DNA of 64,000 nt from Hypomesus transpacificus (taxonomy: Eukaryota; Chordata; Actinopteri; Osmeriformes; Osmeridae), in NCBI RefSeq assembly GCF_021917145.1, contig NC_061065.1, forward strand, positions 2,252,767-2,316,766, written 5' to 3'. Below are positions 33,201-43,912 of the stretch, piece by piece; the stretch's first letter is position 1, and every line of letters starts with the position of its first letter. The notes beneath the pieces were generated by a model. The model was not told where the DNA came from. It saw nothing but the letters and a program-made list of their open reading frames with translations, and did no database searches. The translations under genes were made by a program, and so were the position numbers.

Positions 33201-33997
33201 ACGCCCGTCCCACTGTGCGAGATGAGCAGTTTAAATGTACTAAACATGTTCTGAGGAGAGAAAAGAGGACGTCCATAAACTTTTGGACGCCTCTTACTTA
33301 AATGTCTCCACAGTGTAGCAACTGCTGTCCGTGTGAGCGAGGGAGAGACGGCAAACCTCGGCACATCTCCCCAGGAAATCACACGGCTGCCCGGCCAATA
33401 ATGGGGATAGAACTCGCATGAGTAAGGCTGTCATCATTTGGTCGAAAAGAAGTCTGACTTGAGTGACACAGTCAATAATAATAAGAACAACTGGGAAACG
33501 ATTGTCAAGAAAGTCTGAGTAACACATGGTCTCGTTCCCACCATCAATGCCACGTCTATCGGCATTTAATCAGCAAGGCATAGACTAGCTAGCTGTCACA
33601 TATCATAGCTGTTTAAGTAGTATCTGGTCAAATTGATTCATTGTTCCGCACTGCCATTTAGTGACTCAATTTAGAGAACTGGAACTTATCCTTGTATCAC
33701 TAACTTAAAAGGATGACTATATAGCTGGTTTAATTGCTCAAATCCGTTTTTGTCAATGATGCCACCTACCAACATAGGCAGCCTAGCTATACAATACTGG
33801 CTAGCAAGCTACTTGGCTATCTAACGGCGCTACCTAGCCACCCGTCTCATCCGTTGCTTTCTCATTTAGTCAGAAACCTTTTCAAACTCCCCAGATAAAT
33901 ACCTGTCTGATCTGGGCACAGATCTGTCGTCTTCATCAGCTTTCTCTGTAGGCTGAGTGCCGACATCGACGGCAGCTTGGTTCATTGTCAGAGCCAT
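17529..33997 (-). CDS. uckl1: uckl1: uridine-cytidine kinase-like 1
   Basis: Complete 543-aa protein (human UCKL1: 548 aa) with an N-terminal uridine kinase domain and a C-terminal UPRT-like domain, for pyrimidine salvage. Minus-strand exons: 33903-33997, 32814-33010 ([20 protein letters not shown]), 32324-32430 (P-loop GGSASGKTT, then DSFYK), 30615-30785 ([12 protein letters not shown]), 30423-30494 ([11 protein letters not shown]), 27804-27993 ([18 protein letters not shown]), 27656-27717, 26857-26873 (17-nt microexon), 24580-24678 ([17 protein letters not shown]), 24361-24454 ([20 protein letters not shown]), 20745-20807, 20527-20649 ([15 protein letters not shown]), 20301-20408 (PRPP-loop-like [11 protein letters not shown], residues about 448-458), 17936-18092 ([20 protein letters not shown]) and 17529-17605 ([15 protein letters not shown], stop TGA). 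All phases agree. An in-frame ATG 63 bases upstream could extend the N-terminus. Introns hold arrays of up to 3.2 kb. Confidence 0.97.
18100..20128. repeat. 2-kb GGGGGCAGGGAGA minisatellite in uckl1 intron
   Basis: About 155 copies of the 13-base unit GGGGGCAGGGAGA or GGGGGCAGAGAGA with occasional short units. It runs to within about six bases of the acceptor of uckl1 exon 17936-18092, so in the transcript it forms the pyrimidine tract of that 3' splice site. Almost pure purine on the plus strand, and open in several frames on both strands (up to 788 codons). None of these is a gene. Confidence 0.97.
20440..20560 (-). repeat. uckl1: tandem copies of uckl1 exon end + donor + CA repeat
   Basis: The end of exon 20527-20649 (ACTGGAGAACCAGAG), its donor GTACAC and a CA tract occur three times. 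The genuine copy is at about 20520-20540; intronic copies are at about 20484-20507 and 20450-20475. The furthest copy has lost the donor (GTCCAC in place of GTACAC). Confidence 0.92.
20815..23983. repeat. 3.2-kb GGAGGAGGGGGCAGGA minisatellite in uckl1 intron
   Basis: The largest array in the window, made of AGGAGG, AGGGGGCAGG and AGGGGGCAGACAGG words in variable order. It lies directly upstream (in transcript sense) of the acceptor of exon 20745-20807; the CCTCCAG acceptor reads as part of the array. GCAGACAGG variants cluster at the far end (22000-23980). The 1092-codon Ser/Pro/Leu frame is a repeat translation. Confidence 0.97.
24490..24568. repeat. GACAGA/TAGA microsatellite near uckl1 donor
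   Basis: ATAGACAGATATATACAGAG-type purine/AT repeat starting about ten bases into the intron after the donor of exon 24580-24678. Confidence 0.8.
26095..26270. mobile_element. DNA-transposon-like terminal fragment
   Basis: Sequence around CAGCCCGACCAAT and GGCCGATACGAATATTTGG resembles the ends of widespread teleost non-autonomous DNA elements that contain cgatatatcggcc-like motifs. The opposite end is not identified, so boundaries are uncertain. Confidence 0.35.
26618..26836. repeat. GAGAGGGAGAGGA minisatellite in uckl1 intron
   Basis: About 16 copies of a GAGAGGGAGAGGA-type unit followed by a GGCGGGGGGGGGGTGGGC segment that sits about 10 bases inside the intron after the donor of the 17-nt microexon (GT at 26856-26855). 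Confidence 0.93.
26857..26873 (-). other. uckl1: uckl1 17-nt microexon
   Basis: Bases CGTGAGATCACAGTAAG on the gene strand, between CATCCCAG and GTATGA, encode R-E-I-T-V plus two bases of Arg. This fills exactly the gap left between exons 27656-27717 (ending SQLEK, phase 0) and 24580-24678 (needing two preceding bases). Human UCKL1 reads RELSVR at the same place. Confidence 0.85.
28522..29064. mobile_element. hAT-like MITE with GGGCTGGGCGATAT ends
   Basis: Non-coding 543-bp element. The left end TAGGGCTGGGCGATATATTG is mirrored by the right end ATATATGGCCCAGCCCTA. It is flanked by a near-perfect 8-bp duplication, CTTGGTAT (28514-28521) and CTTGGTAC (29065-29072). GGGCTGGGCGATAT-ended elements are common in teleosts. 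No transposase. It lies in the uckl1 intron between exons 27804-27993 and 30423-30494. Confidence 0.75.
29062..29845. repeat. 54-base minisatellite, about 14 copies
   Basis: Nearly identical head-to-tail units containing CTACTTGGTATATAGCCTAT and GTATAACCTGTTTGAGGGCC. Because 54 is a multiple of three and no stop falls in two frames, frames of 281 and 330 codons with an 18-residue period result. There is no conservation or codon structure to support a gene. The array starts at the right end of the MITE at 28522-29064. Confidence 0.97.
30148..30422 (-). repeat. uckl1: 28-base minisatellite of repeated splice donors
   Basis: About ten units, each carrying on the gene strand CAGGTGGGTGAGACCTGG, a match to the 5' splice-site consensus. 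The array is continuous with the true donor of uckl1 exon 30423-30494 (GAAG|GTGGGTGAGACC), so the authentic donor is the first of a series of about ten similar ones. Confidence 0.95.
31185..32118. repeat. 31-base minisatellite, about 30 copies
   Basis: Units contain AAGGCAGGCAGAGTCAGTGT and AGGTGACGTGT with very few variants (GACAT for GACGT at the edges, one GTAGATGACG). Very homogeneous, so recently amplified. It lies in the uckl1 intron between exons 32324-32430 and 30615-30785. Confidence 0.97.
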
Positions 33998-35514
33998 GTC
34001 TCCATCTCGTACTACAGCGGCGCGGTTCACATGTGAGAAGAGACAGCGTGCTGACGTCACCTTGTTGTGTATGGAAACTTCTAAAGCGGGTTACCGCTGC
34101 GTGCAACGGACGCATAACGTCAACTTTTAGTCTGATGTCGAATCAAGAGTTTAGCTGGGGTCGAAATTTGAAATGCATGTTAGGATACGTACACTTGATG
34201 TGATTGTACGTAGACTATAGGGTAATTTGAAGATGCACCTCTTCAACTCCTTGGATTAAATTCCTAAATGCACCTGACGCAGATCTTGCATTACTGTGAA
34301 ATTGACCATTTTTGTGTCTCTGTTGTATTGAAATCTTGTTGTACGACGTTGAAGGTTAGGCTTACTTGGATGTGATTGATGTGATCATGTTCCAATATTG
34401 CATAACTCTGCGCAACAATATGAACAACAACATAATTTATTGGCGCCCCCTGTGTTAAAATAATACAGCACGAGCAGTGTCTGCTGCACCTAGGCTACTA
34501 TGCATTGTATAGGCTCTTTAATGTAAATACTACTATGCATGGAATAGGCCCTTTATGTAAATACGTTGCAAGTCATATACGTCGCCTTTGATATAGGTGT
34601 CTGCTTTATGAATAACTGTTTATAGTAAACCAGGGTCCATCACAATAAGCTGACCTCCCATTTAGTGTACCTACCTTGTGGATACTATACTTTCTACTCC
34701 AATAATCTAACGTTTTTATAAGGCTATAGGGTTTTAAGCAAGCAATTCTAGTGATTTTGATTTCATAACTTCCGTTCATGTCATAGAAATCAAAGGCATG
34801 CAGTTTAGCCAATCATTAATGTTAACAAAATAGATTAGGTGGAAGATTCTTTTTTTTTCAACGGCCAATATTTCATCGATTGTTTTCATTTTCTTTTCTT
34901 TTACACTCATAATAGTGTAGGCTAGATAAAAACATTAAGTTACAATACAGAATTATATTTGAGATATTAAAGAAGAGGTCTGGTATCATTATGTTTAATG
35001 ATGTTGCTGTGCAGTTTTCGGATTGGAGGTTTTTGGAATGAGGATGCAACTAAATAAAAAAAAGACCAGATCTGTCCCTCTTGATCTGATACATGGAATT
35101 GGAATGTATAAATGTGCCCTTTCCTTCGTCTCAATATGCCAAGGAATTCCTTGTAGAAATATCCCAACTCTCTACTTCTCTCCAGCCCATGCAAGCTGTC
35201 GATTCCGCTAAAGGGCTGAACTGTCTCCATGCTTTGTGACTAACACCTGCACCAAAGCAAAGCACGCGGACCAGAAGCCAAGTTCGCCAGTGACGGCGGG
35301 CAATTGTCGCAACCACATCTCTCCGCGCGCCTGACCGAAACCGGCTATTAGAGATGAAGGAATTTATTATTTTGGTGAATACTATCGGAATGGCCTAGGC
35401 AACTGTGTTTTGAAATATATAAATCGGATTTATTGTCTTCACAAACTCTTCGCTGCGTTTTGATATTGCTTTTGGCTCTATAGAGATAACAGACTATAAG
35501 CGCCTCTCAGAAAC
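33998..35514. promoter_or_regulatory. head-to-head uckl1 / slc30a3 intergenic region
   Basis: About 1.5 kb between the two start codons, which face away from each other. GC-richer DNA around 34000-34120 is the likely uckl1 promoter and 5' UTR. The remainder is AT-rich, and the 5' UTR of slc30a3 probably lies in the last few hundred bases. No TATA box is convincing. Confidence 0.45.
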
Positions 35515-38500
35515 ATGGATAGTACCACAGTGAATTCGGAGAAATCGCAGCTTATACACGAGAAGAACGCGAAAATGTATTCTCAAAAAATGAAAAGGTA
35601 TGCGTATATTCATTATATTTTTTTATATAGTCCTTGTTTCTCTGCAATCACGCCATAGCCTCATTGTTTTTATTGTGAAGTTAATATAGCCTTTTGTGCG
35701 GTCATTTTATTTCCATTATTATTTTGTCATTTACAATTATATAACAGGCTATAGTAACGTGAGATAATTTGGCCACAGAAGCTAACTTGTTACAAATTTA
35801 GCAAACAAAGTTTCATCTGTATTTCCAAGTGACCAATAGTAGGCTATCTCGCAATTTATGAATAATTCGATATTAAAATGTATCTTATAAAATGATATGC
35901 ATATGGATATTTGGGGACAAAACCCATCAAGTGCACCTAACGATAGCAACAGTGCTGTTCACGCAGAAGCTCTCTTGCAATCCCTACTCTGCCATTGAGT
36001 AAACGGCGACATGCGAAGTGTTTTATGTGAATGAACAAATTCATTTCCACGCCTCGGTTCGTTTTGGACAGTGGTTGACGAATGGCCTGTGGTGGGTTCA
36101 CTGCGCGCTGCTTAAAATCATCATGTCTCTTAACCACGTAGAGCCGAAGACATAAGGATGCGACGCACGCTTCATCCGTCTTGCAACAGGGTTTCAGGAA
36201 ATCTATAACACAAAACAGTGTATTAACACAACATTTATTTTTACCTTCATTGAGCTAAAAAGACAAATCAACTGCTTTAATGCAACAATCAATAATTACA
36301 AATTAGGCCTATTCAAAATATCTACATCTCAAATACTATATTGTCTGTTTAAGATAAAAAAAGATCCCAGTGACATAGTAATAATGTTTTTTTAAAGTGA
36401 TATCATTCGAAGTAGGCTATTGCCTTATTAGCCTTTTCAAGTTTATTTAGTTCTAAAGAACATATTAAAATAGGAAATGTCAATATGCTTATAAATTGCA
36501 TTATTTTTTATGATTTGTAAGAAATCCTTGTTTAGTTGTTTCGACAGACTGTAAATCATGATAGCCTATCAGGTCCACATCATCCTCAATTAGGACAGTA
36601 AAGAATCATTCCCAAATAAGTTAAACTCAGAATACCACAATTCACCATAGAACACTATTCTTGCTGCACTGTAGGCATACTATGTATTATTGCAGTTGAG
36701 ATGTTATTGTTGCTCTGTCTATTAGAGTGTAAGTTTAAGGCCTATTCTTGTTCGCCGTGTCTGGTGGAGATGTGGGTATTTTGCACTGTGCCTGCTGGCG
36801 CTGACCACCGGAATAGGCTGTAGAAAAATATCCACTTCTGATTTTCGTTTGTTGCTTTGGATAAAAGCGTCTGCTAAATGAATACAATGTAGGTTTGCCA
36901 AACACATAGGCCTATTCATTATATGATCAAAAGTTAGATTTAAGTTAGATTAATAGGCCTGTCGACCAATTTCATTAATAGGGCGAGAAAGTTCCTGTTT
37001 GGATACTAAACAAACACCGTAACTTGCTCCAGACACGTACAATGCATTGCAGTTAGATTTTTTTTATTGCATTTTTATATCAATTTATTTTGACATTTAC
37101 AAACAAATTCAGATTGAGATAAAGTGACAAACCCTGAGCAGACGATGCGCCTGGTGTGGTTTTAATAAGATCGCTGCATGTAGGCCTATTCAAGAGTGGC
37201 AGGGTCAGTTACGGGTATGGGTTGACAAACCGAGTTTAGGATACTAGACTTACGGTAGCCAAGGCCTGTGCAATGCTAACATATGAACCGGATAATGGGG
37301 AAGTTGATGACCGAAGACGTCAGAACCCACTTTGTCCAAAACGGTAGCTTAGATCAGGAGGGACTTCGTCGGGTTAGCTAGGCTACGTGCTGTTTGTTGG
37401 TTTGCGTGTGAAAGGGAGCATATGGCAGGTTAGACTATTTGGATAAGGGTGCGTCACGCACCATTTATTCCCTAACGAGAGTGGGCGACGCGTCTCTAAA
37501 AGATGCTCAATGCAGCAAATGTTACAGTTTTGCAAGGCGAGCGCTTTTGGGAGTTGTTGGGTGAGGTTTAAACACGACGTTACGTTTTATTCAGTCAGGT
37601 TTTATCCAAAGCGACATACAGACTACTGCAAATGCCTATACAAACTAGGCTACAGCAGAAAAGAAAAATCCTATTAAACCCATAGGAAACGATTTCGATT
37701 AATCAACATTGAAAGGGAGTGTTATAGCAGTTTTATCTGCTAAGGCCTCGAGACGGCCCTCTACATAAGAGCCACGCATGCAATTACACCAGCACATCAC
37801 ATTTCAGATCGCTGTCAAGATCCTTCCCTCCATCGAATTACACTCCGGTTCCCACCCTATCACCGTTAACCTCGTCTCTTATCTGCGCGGGACTGACGGG
37901 GGTCTTTTGAACAAGAACTCGTTCCATCATCTAGCTTGACGTTCTTCTTGGTCATGTGAATTTGAATGGTGAACACACCGCATTGATTCTAAGGGACAAT
38001 GCTGGATAATCATTGAATACAAAAATTTCCAATTGTCTACGTAAAATTACAGATGATTCTGTAGAAAACATAGTGAGTTCATGGTAGTCCAAATGTTTTT
38101 CCGGAGGAATTTTTAAAAGATCAGTAACAAAAATTGTGTTTGCTCGGAGCAGATTGCATGTCCCCACCATAAACGGTTGTGCAATTCTTGGATGGGAGAA
38201 AACTTTAATATCATAGTTTCATGCTCTGATGAATCTTGCCTCAGGTCACCCAGGAATCCTCAGCAGGATGTAAAGTCTGGTTTCACAAAAACAAAAGAAT
38301 GAACGATATAAAGAAACCCAACATAGAATCTTTTTGCTGTTCAGTTTTCTGCAAATTTCAAAACCACTTGCTTTGACAAAAACAGCATCCATTGATGAAC
38401 ACCGTTTACAGCTTTGCATTATAGACTTTTGATTTCACTTTTATAATCATATAATTTGTTGTTTTGTTTTTTAATATGGAATCTCAGATGGTTACAGATA

Positions 38501-39050
38501 CTCATTTTGTGAGTCAAGACCTCAGTTAGTTGAAGTGAACTGCAGTAGACAGCGAGGTGAACGGAGCCACGCTCCCTGGTTCTGCTGCGTGTCTGGACGT
38601 GTGGGGGGGGTGTAAGGGTGTGTACGTGCTTGTGTGTGTATGCATATCTATGTGTGTGTATCTGTGTGTATGGACAGTATGTGTGTATCTGTATGCATGT
38701 TTGTACAACCTTATGTGTGTGTCAGCGTGTTTGTGTCTGTGTGTGTATGTTGTCGTATGTTGATGTGTGTGTATGTGTGTGTGAGCCTACATGGTGGACG
38801 TCCAGGCAGGTTGCGTCCAGGCGGTGTGTGTGTCTCCCCTCCCGGAGGTGTGATTAAACAGAAGGTGTTTTCCGCTCCGACGCGTCCTTTCAGCCAGGCA
38901 TGCCCTCGGGACTCCAGACAGACCCACGACTGGAGAGCACTCGCTTATCTACCAGAGCCCAAATGACCTTCTCACAGATCATTAGTCACATCACACAGAT
39001 CCTCCTCAATGAACACAGAAAGAGAGAGGGAGAGAGACAGAGAGAGAGAG

Positions 39051-39133
<83 letters not shown>

Positions 39134-39176
39134 AAAGAGCAGAGAGAGAGGGAGAGGAGAGAGATAGAGAGGAGAG

Positions 39177-39234
<58 letters not shown>

Positions 39235-39289
39235 AGAGAGACGAGAGAGGAGAGAGAGAGAGAGAGAGAGAAAAAGAGAGAGAGAGAGG

Positions 39290-39353
<64 letters not shown>

Positions 39354-42300
39354 AGAGTGTGATGGACCAAGTCAGCAGTTGCTTCAGTGATTGGATTCTA
39401 ATAATATGTGTTAGTGTGTCTCAAGGGAGAGGGTCCATGCTGGTTCTCAGGAGATGCATGTATACAATACAAGTCTTGCTTTATGTCCCGACAAGGCTCA
39501 CTGCTTCTAAGCTAAATAAATGGTCATTTAAGACGTAAATGTTAAAATGTCATTATTCACCTTGAAACACCAAGTCAATATGTCTGATCAAATCCTCTCC
39601 CCTCTCCTCTCCCCCTCTCCCCCCCTTCCCTTCCCTTCCCTTCCCACCCCCCCCTCTCCCCCTCTCTCTCCCCCTCCCCTCTCTCCCCCCTCCCCTTTCC
39701 CCCTCCTCCAGCACGTTCTCAGACCCTAAGGAGGGAGTATCCCAACATGCCGTTGGGGAACGGGGATGTGGGAGGGGCCATCGAGCTCAAGGCGTCCAGT
39801 GGGTGCTCATTGTCACGGCAACAAGGCGGTGTGCGAGGAGAGCCGGGACAAGGCGCTGGCCAAGAGGAAGCTGTACATGGCCTCTGTCATCTGCCTCTTC
39901 TTCATGATAGGAGAGGTCATAGGTGAGCACAGGTGGGACAGGTCACAGGTGGATCTGCAGTCTTAACCACTAAGATGAACTTCATTCAAGTTGAGAGCGG
40001 CGAGGGCTCTTGTCAGCAGTACTAGCACGGGATGCTGTCTAGATCAGGACACTCACCTTAGAGGACGTAGAAGTGATCAGAGCATGACAGAACCTTCCTT
40101 ATATTCAGTATAATGATAGTCTCCTTGCCATTTCTCTGCAAGTCATAAATTCTAGTCAGACAGCAGATAAAAAAGATCAAGTTGTCCTGAACCTTTAACT
40201 CTGCAGGGAGAATTCCTGATGTCCTTCTCCTCTTACTTCCACATCTACTTCCTAAATCCCTGACGTCCTTCTCTTACTTCCACCTCTACTTCCTAAATCC
40301 CTGACGTCCTTCTCTTACTTCCACCTCTACTTCCATTAAGGAAGAGTCCGAAACTTGAGAGTCTCTCCTTTTTGTAGTTCCCCCATCCTTCCCCCTCCTC
40401 CCCCCTCCTCCCTCCTCCTGCCCCTACCCCTCACCTGTCAGTCTCTCCCCTCCCTTCCCCTCCCCCCCCAGGTCTCTCTGAGATATCTCTGTCTCCCCCC
40501 CCCCCCCCCCCCCCAGGGGGCTACCTGGCCCACAGCCTGGCCATCATGACGGACGCAGCCCACCTGCTGACAGACCTGGGCAGCATGCTGGTCAGCCTCT
40601 TCTCCCTCTGGGTCTCCTCCAGGCCCCCCACCAAGACCATGACCCTGGGCTGGCATCGCTCAGGTAGGCCCCTGTCTTCGTCCTCCGGGACAGCCAGGGA
40701 GAACAGGTCACACAGGGCTGTTCTGGTGTGTCCTGTTCATCATGTTTTGTTCTGTTATACCAGTGGTTCTCAACCCTGGTCCTCAGGGACCCCTGGTTTA
40801 AGATGTTTCGCTCCTCCAACACACTTGATTTAGATGAACGGGTCGTTGACGAAACATCTAGAACATGCAAGGCAGGATGGAGAACCATTGTGATTGAGAT
40901 GAACAGGGTCTCTCTATGCACCGAACAGTTCTGCTGTAACTTGCTGCATCTGCCCCCCCTTCCCCCGCAGAGATCCTGGGGGCACTGGTGTCAGTGCTGT
41001 CTATCTGGATGGTGACCGGGGTGCTGGTCTACCTGGCTGTTGAGAGGATCGTCAGGGACGACTACGAGATAGATGGTCACGTGATGCTCATCACCTCCGG
41101 CTGTGCTGTCATCGTCAACATTGTGTGAGTGGGGGGGGAGGGAGGGAAGGGGGAGGGAGGGAGGAGGGGAGGGAGGGGGGGGGGAGGCAGGGAGGCGGGG
41201 GGGGGAGGGGTTGGAGGACGAGGGAGGGGAAAGGAAGGCAGTGAGGCAGTACTTCCCCCCGTCCTGTGTCCAGCATGGCGTACATCCTGCACCACTCCAC
41301 CAGCCTGCACGCCCACGGGGAGGGCTACCAGCAGATAGACGAGGGTGGGCGGAGCCCCGTGGCCCATGGCCACACCCACAGCCTTCTGGGTGGCCATGGC
41401 AACACCAGCGTGCGTGCGGCCTTCATCCACGTGGTGGGAGACCTGCTGCAGAGTGTGGGGGTCATGATTGCCGCCATCATCATCTACTTCCGGGTCAGTC
41501 ACACGCCAACATGATGAATCAGAGTTAAACAGGAGGAACAGAGAGTTATTTGTTGTTGATGTTGTATGGGCTCATGTGGGTGTGAGATAGGCAGGTCTGG
41601 AGTTGGAGGGTTAGTTCCCTTTGCTTCCCTTAACCCTCCCTGGTGTGTGTGTGTGGTGTGTGTGTGTGTGTGTGTAACCCTCCCTGGTGTGTGGTGTGTG
41701 TGGTGTGTGTGTGTGGTGTGTGTGTGTGTGTGTATGTAACCCTCCCTGGTGTGTGGTGTGTGTGGTGTGTGTGTGTGTATGTAACCCTCCCTGGTGTGTG
41801 GTGTGTGTGGTGTGTGTGTGTGGTGTGTGTGTGTGTGTATGTAACCCTCCCTGGTGTGTGGTGTGTGTGGTGTGTGTGGTGTGTGTGTGGTGTGTGTGTG
41901 TGTGGTGTGTGTGTGTGTGTGTGTATGTAACCCTCCCTGGTGTTGCAGCCAGAGTACAAGGTAGCCGACCCCATCTGCACCTTCCTGTTCTCTGTGTTCG
42001 TCCTCTGCACCACCCTCACCATCCTCAGGGATGTGTTCCGCATCCTGATGGAAGGTAACCAGGCCAGGATTAGGGTTACTCCAGGGATTATATCTAGAAT
42101 ATGTCTTATTATGATGGAAACTAAGGCAGCGTACGGATTCAAAAAATTTGAATCCTGACATTAATAGTGTACATTTTGATTCTGTACATGTGGTGTGTGT
42201 GTGTTCCTGTGTGAGTGTGTGTTCCTGTGTGTGTGTGTTCTTGTGTGTGTGTGTGTTCCTGTGTGTGTGTGTTCCTGCTTGTGCATCAGGAGCTCCTAAG

Positions 42301-42938
42301 GGGATAGAGTTTAACTCTGTGAAGGAGGTGCTGCTGTCCCTGCAGGCTGTGAAGGGGCTGCACTGCCTGCACCTGTGGGCCCTAACCCTGGGACAGACAC
42401 TTGTGTCTGTACACCTGGCCGTAGGTGAGAACACACACACACACAACAGAACACACGTAGAAGTCAGAGCATTGAGGGCATCCTGGTGAATCAACAGCTA
42501 GGTACCACAAAGGCTAGAGCCTTACCACAAGGTTCCAGGTTTGAATCCAGCCCGGGCCAATCCCTACTTGCCTCCCTTCTCTCTCTCTCCCTTGCATTTC
42601 CTGTTGCGTCCTGTCACAATAAAAGCAGAAATTACTTTAAAAAGTACACATAAAAAAACACACATGAAACCTCTGTAACCACTGAAGAAGAATCAACTTC
42701 CATACTTCCTCATAACAAGCTGCTGCTCAGCCGTCCTCCTGGTCGTCATGGTTTTCCTCCTGGTCGTCATGGTTTTGTTCTTCGTTCCTCAGAGGAGAAT
42801 GCTGACGGGCAGAACGTTCTGAAGGAGGCCACGGAGATCCTGCAGACCAAGTTTGGCTTCACCAACACCACGATCCAGGTGGAGCACTACTCTGAAGACA
42901 TGGCTTACTGCCCTCACTGCCAGGACCCCCTGGACTAG
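35515..42938 (+). CDS. slc30a3: slc30a3-like: vesicular zinc transporter ZnT3
   Basis: Six-transmembrane cation-diffusion-facilitator that loads Zn2+ into vesicles in exchange for protons. Exons: 35515-35597 ([16 protein letters not shown], like the ZnT8 N-terminus), 39712-39922 (HCHGNK motif, then [20 protein letters not shown]), 40517-40663 ([18 protein letters not shown], with TM2 zinc ligands His/Asp), 40971-41124, 41274-41493 (His-rich loop, then [18 protein letters not shown] with TM5 ligands HVVGD), 41949-42054, 42290-42424 and 42793-42938 ([19 protein letters not shown], CxxC tail, stop TAG). From 39766 onward the frame is intact, giving 354 aa. Exon 1 does not join exon 2 in the HCH frame (see findings). 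The sequence is also close to ZnT2. ZnT3 is chosen for [21 protein letters not shown] and the 2p23-type neighbourhood. Confidence 0.86.
35598..39711 (+). other. slc30a3: slc30a3 intron 1
   Basis: A 4.1-kb intron with no further exon I can support. Contains SINE-type tail motifs at about 36849-36880 and 37585-37625 (reverse), TG-rich DNA at 38625-38790, a GA tract at 39005-39354 and a C/T-rich stretch at 39595-39711 that forms the acceptor's pyrimidine tract. Confidence 0.55.
39005..39354. repeat. (GA)n microsatellite, about 350 bp
   Basis: GAGAGA tract with occasional GGAGAG, AAAAG and ATAG interruptions. The Arg/Glu and Ser/Leu open frames are repeat shadows. Confidence 0.97.
40757..40900. 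mobile_element. hAT-like MITE (AGTGGTTCTCAACCCTGG ends)
   Basis: Starts CAGTGGTTCTCAACCCTGGT and ends AGGATGGAGAACCATTG, a degraded inverted copy of the start. This family of short non-autonomous elements is very common in fish. It lies in the slc30a3 intron between 40664 and 40970. Confidence 0.65.
41125..41273 (+). other. slc30a3: slc30a3 short G-rich intron
   Basis: A 149-base intron whose first about 110 bases, directly after the donor GTGAGT, are G runs broken by A or C (GGGGGGGGAGGGAGGGAAGG and similar). It is strongly G-quadruplex capable in the transcript, the opposite of the C/T-rich introns of the minus-strand genes. Confidence 0.8.
41640..41940. repeat. TG / AACCCTCCCTGGTG minisatellite
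   Basis: Five copies of AACCCTCCCTGGTGTGTG followed by variable GTGTGTGTGG runs, reaching to about eight bases before the acceptor (GTTGCAG) of slc30a3 exon 41949-42054. Confidence 0.93.
42535..42645 (+). mobile_element. tRNA-derived SINE fragment
   Basis: GGTTCCAGGTTTGAATCCAG is a B-box, preceded by a degraded A-box region and followed by a CTCTCTCCC / CACAATAAAAGCAGAAAT tail resembling HE1-type fish SINEs. It lies in an slc30a3 intron. Confidence 0.5.
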
Positions 42939-43779
42939 CACACACCACCAAACAGCACACACGCCATCGCTCAGTCAACACAGACTACAGCACAGTTCAG
43001 TCCGTGTGTGGTACATGCATGTCCTCAACCTACACGAGACTCCCTGACTCATCCGATTTACTAGGACCCAACCGAACCCACCACAGTGTCTGCATCATCA
43101 TACCAAAGATTTCCTCAAACTCTGCTACACGCCTTTCACATAGGTACGCAATGCACTACTATGTCCCAAGAAAACGTTACATTTCACAACAAATTGCTTA
43201 TCGATTCTGTCTCATTTGAAAGCTAGCTGGTCAGATTTGGGTCAGATGTTTCTGGTGGTGTTTCTAATGACTCTGACCGCCCAGTTGTTGTAACATGGAC
43301 GTTTTACAATTTTTACAAGTTTCTGGGTTTGGCGTTTCTCGCCAGGAGAGACAGCAGTCTTCACCTGCTGACTCCCTCAAACATCCACACAGATATCGAC
43401 GTAAGATTCCCGAAGGCAATTTGTTTTCTCTTTTTATTCCGACGGACACAGGCATTTAATGTTGACTTCAGCACGGGGCCTGCCAAATGAGTTATATTGT
43501 TAAGGGCTTGATAGAGAGCCGTAGAGAAAGAGAAAAAGAGCGAGTGAATGGATTGTGTCTGGGTGAGGGAAAGGGAGAGAAAGACGCGGACAGGGAATTG
43601 ATTATGTCGGGGTGAGAGAGGGAAACGGAGATAAAGAGTAAGACAGAGAGAGGGTAGTGTCAGGGTGAGGGAGAGCTTCTGGAGAAACACTTGTCTAATT
43701 CTGAGGAAAGATGGAGCGATTCACTGTGCTGGCCGGTCAATGAGCCTGGATGTTGATCCTCACCTGAACCCTCTGTCCC

Positions 43780-43912
43780 TCTATAACATCCATATGCCCC
43801 TCTAGAACATCCATATGCCCCTCTAGAACATCCCTATGTTCCTCTAGATCATCCCTCTGCCCCTCTAGAACATCCCTCTGTTCCTCTAGAACATCCCTCT
43901 GTTCCTCTAGAA
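43780..43912. repeat. CCCCTCTAGAACATCCATATG short tandem repeat
   Basis: About seven degenerate copies of a 20-base unit with core CCTCTAGAACATCC. A further unit continues at 44768-44785 on the far side of the hAT element, showing the element landed inside the array. Confidence 0.85.
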
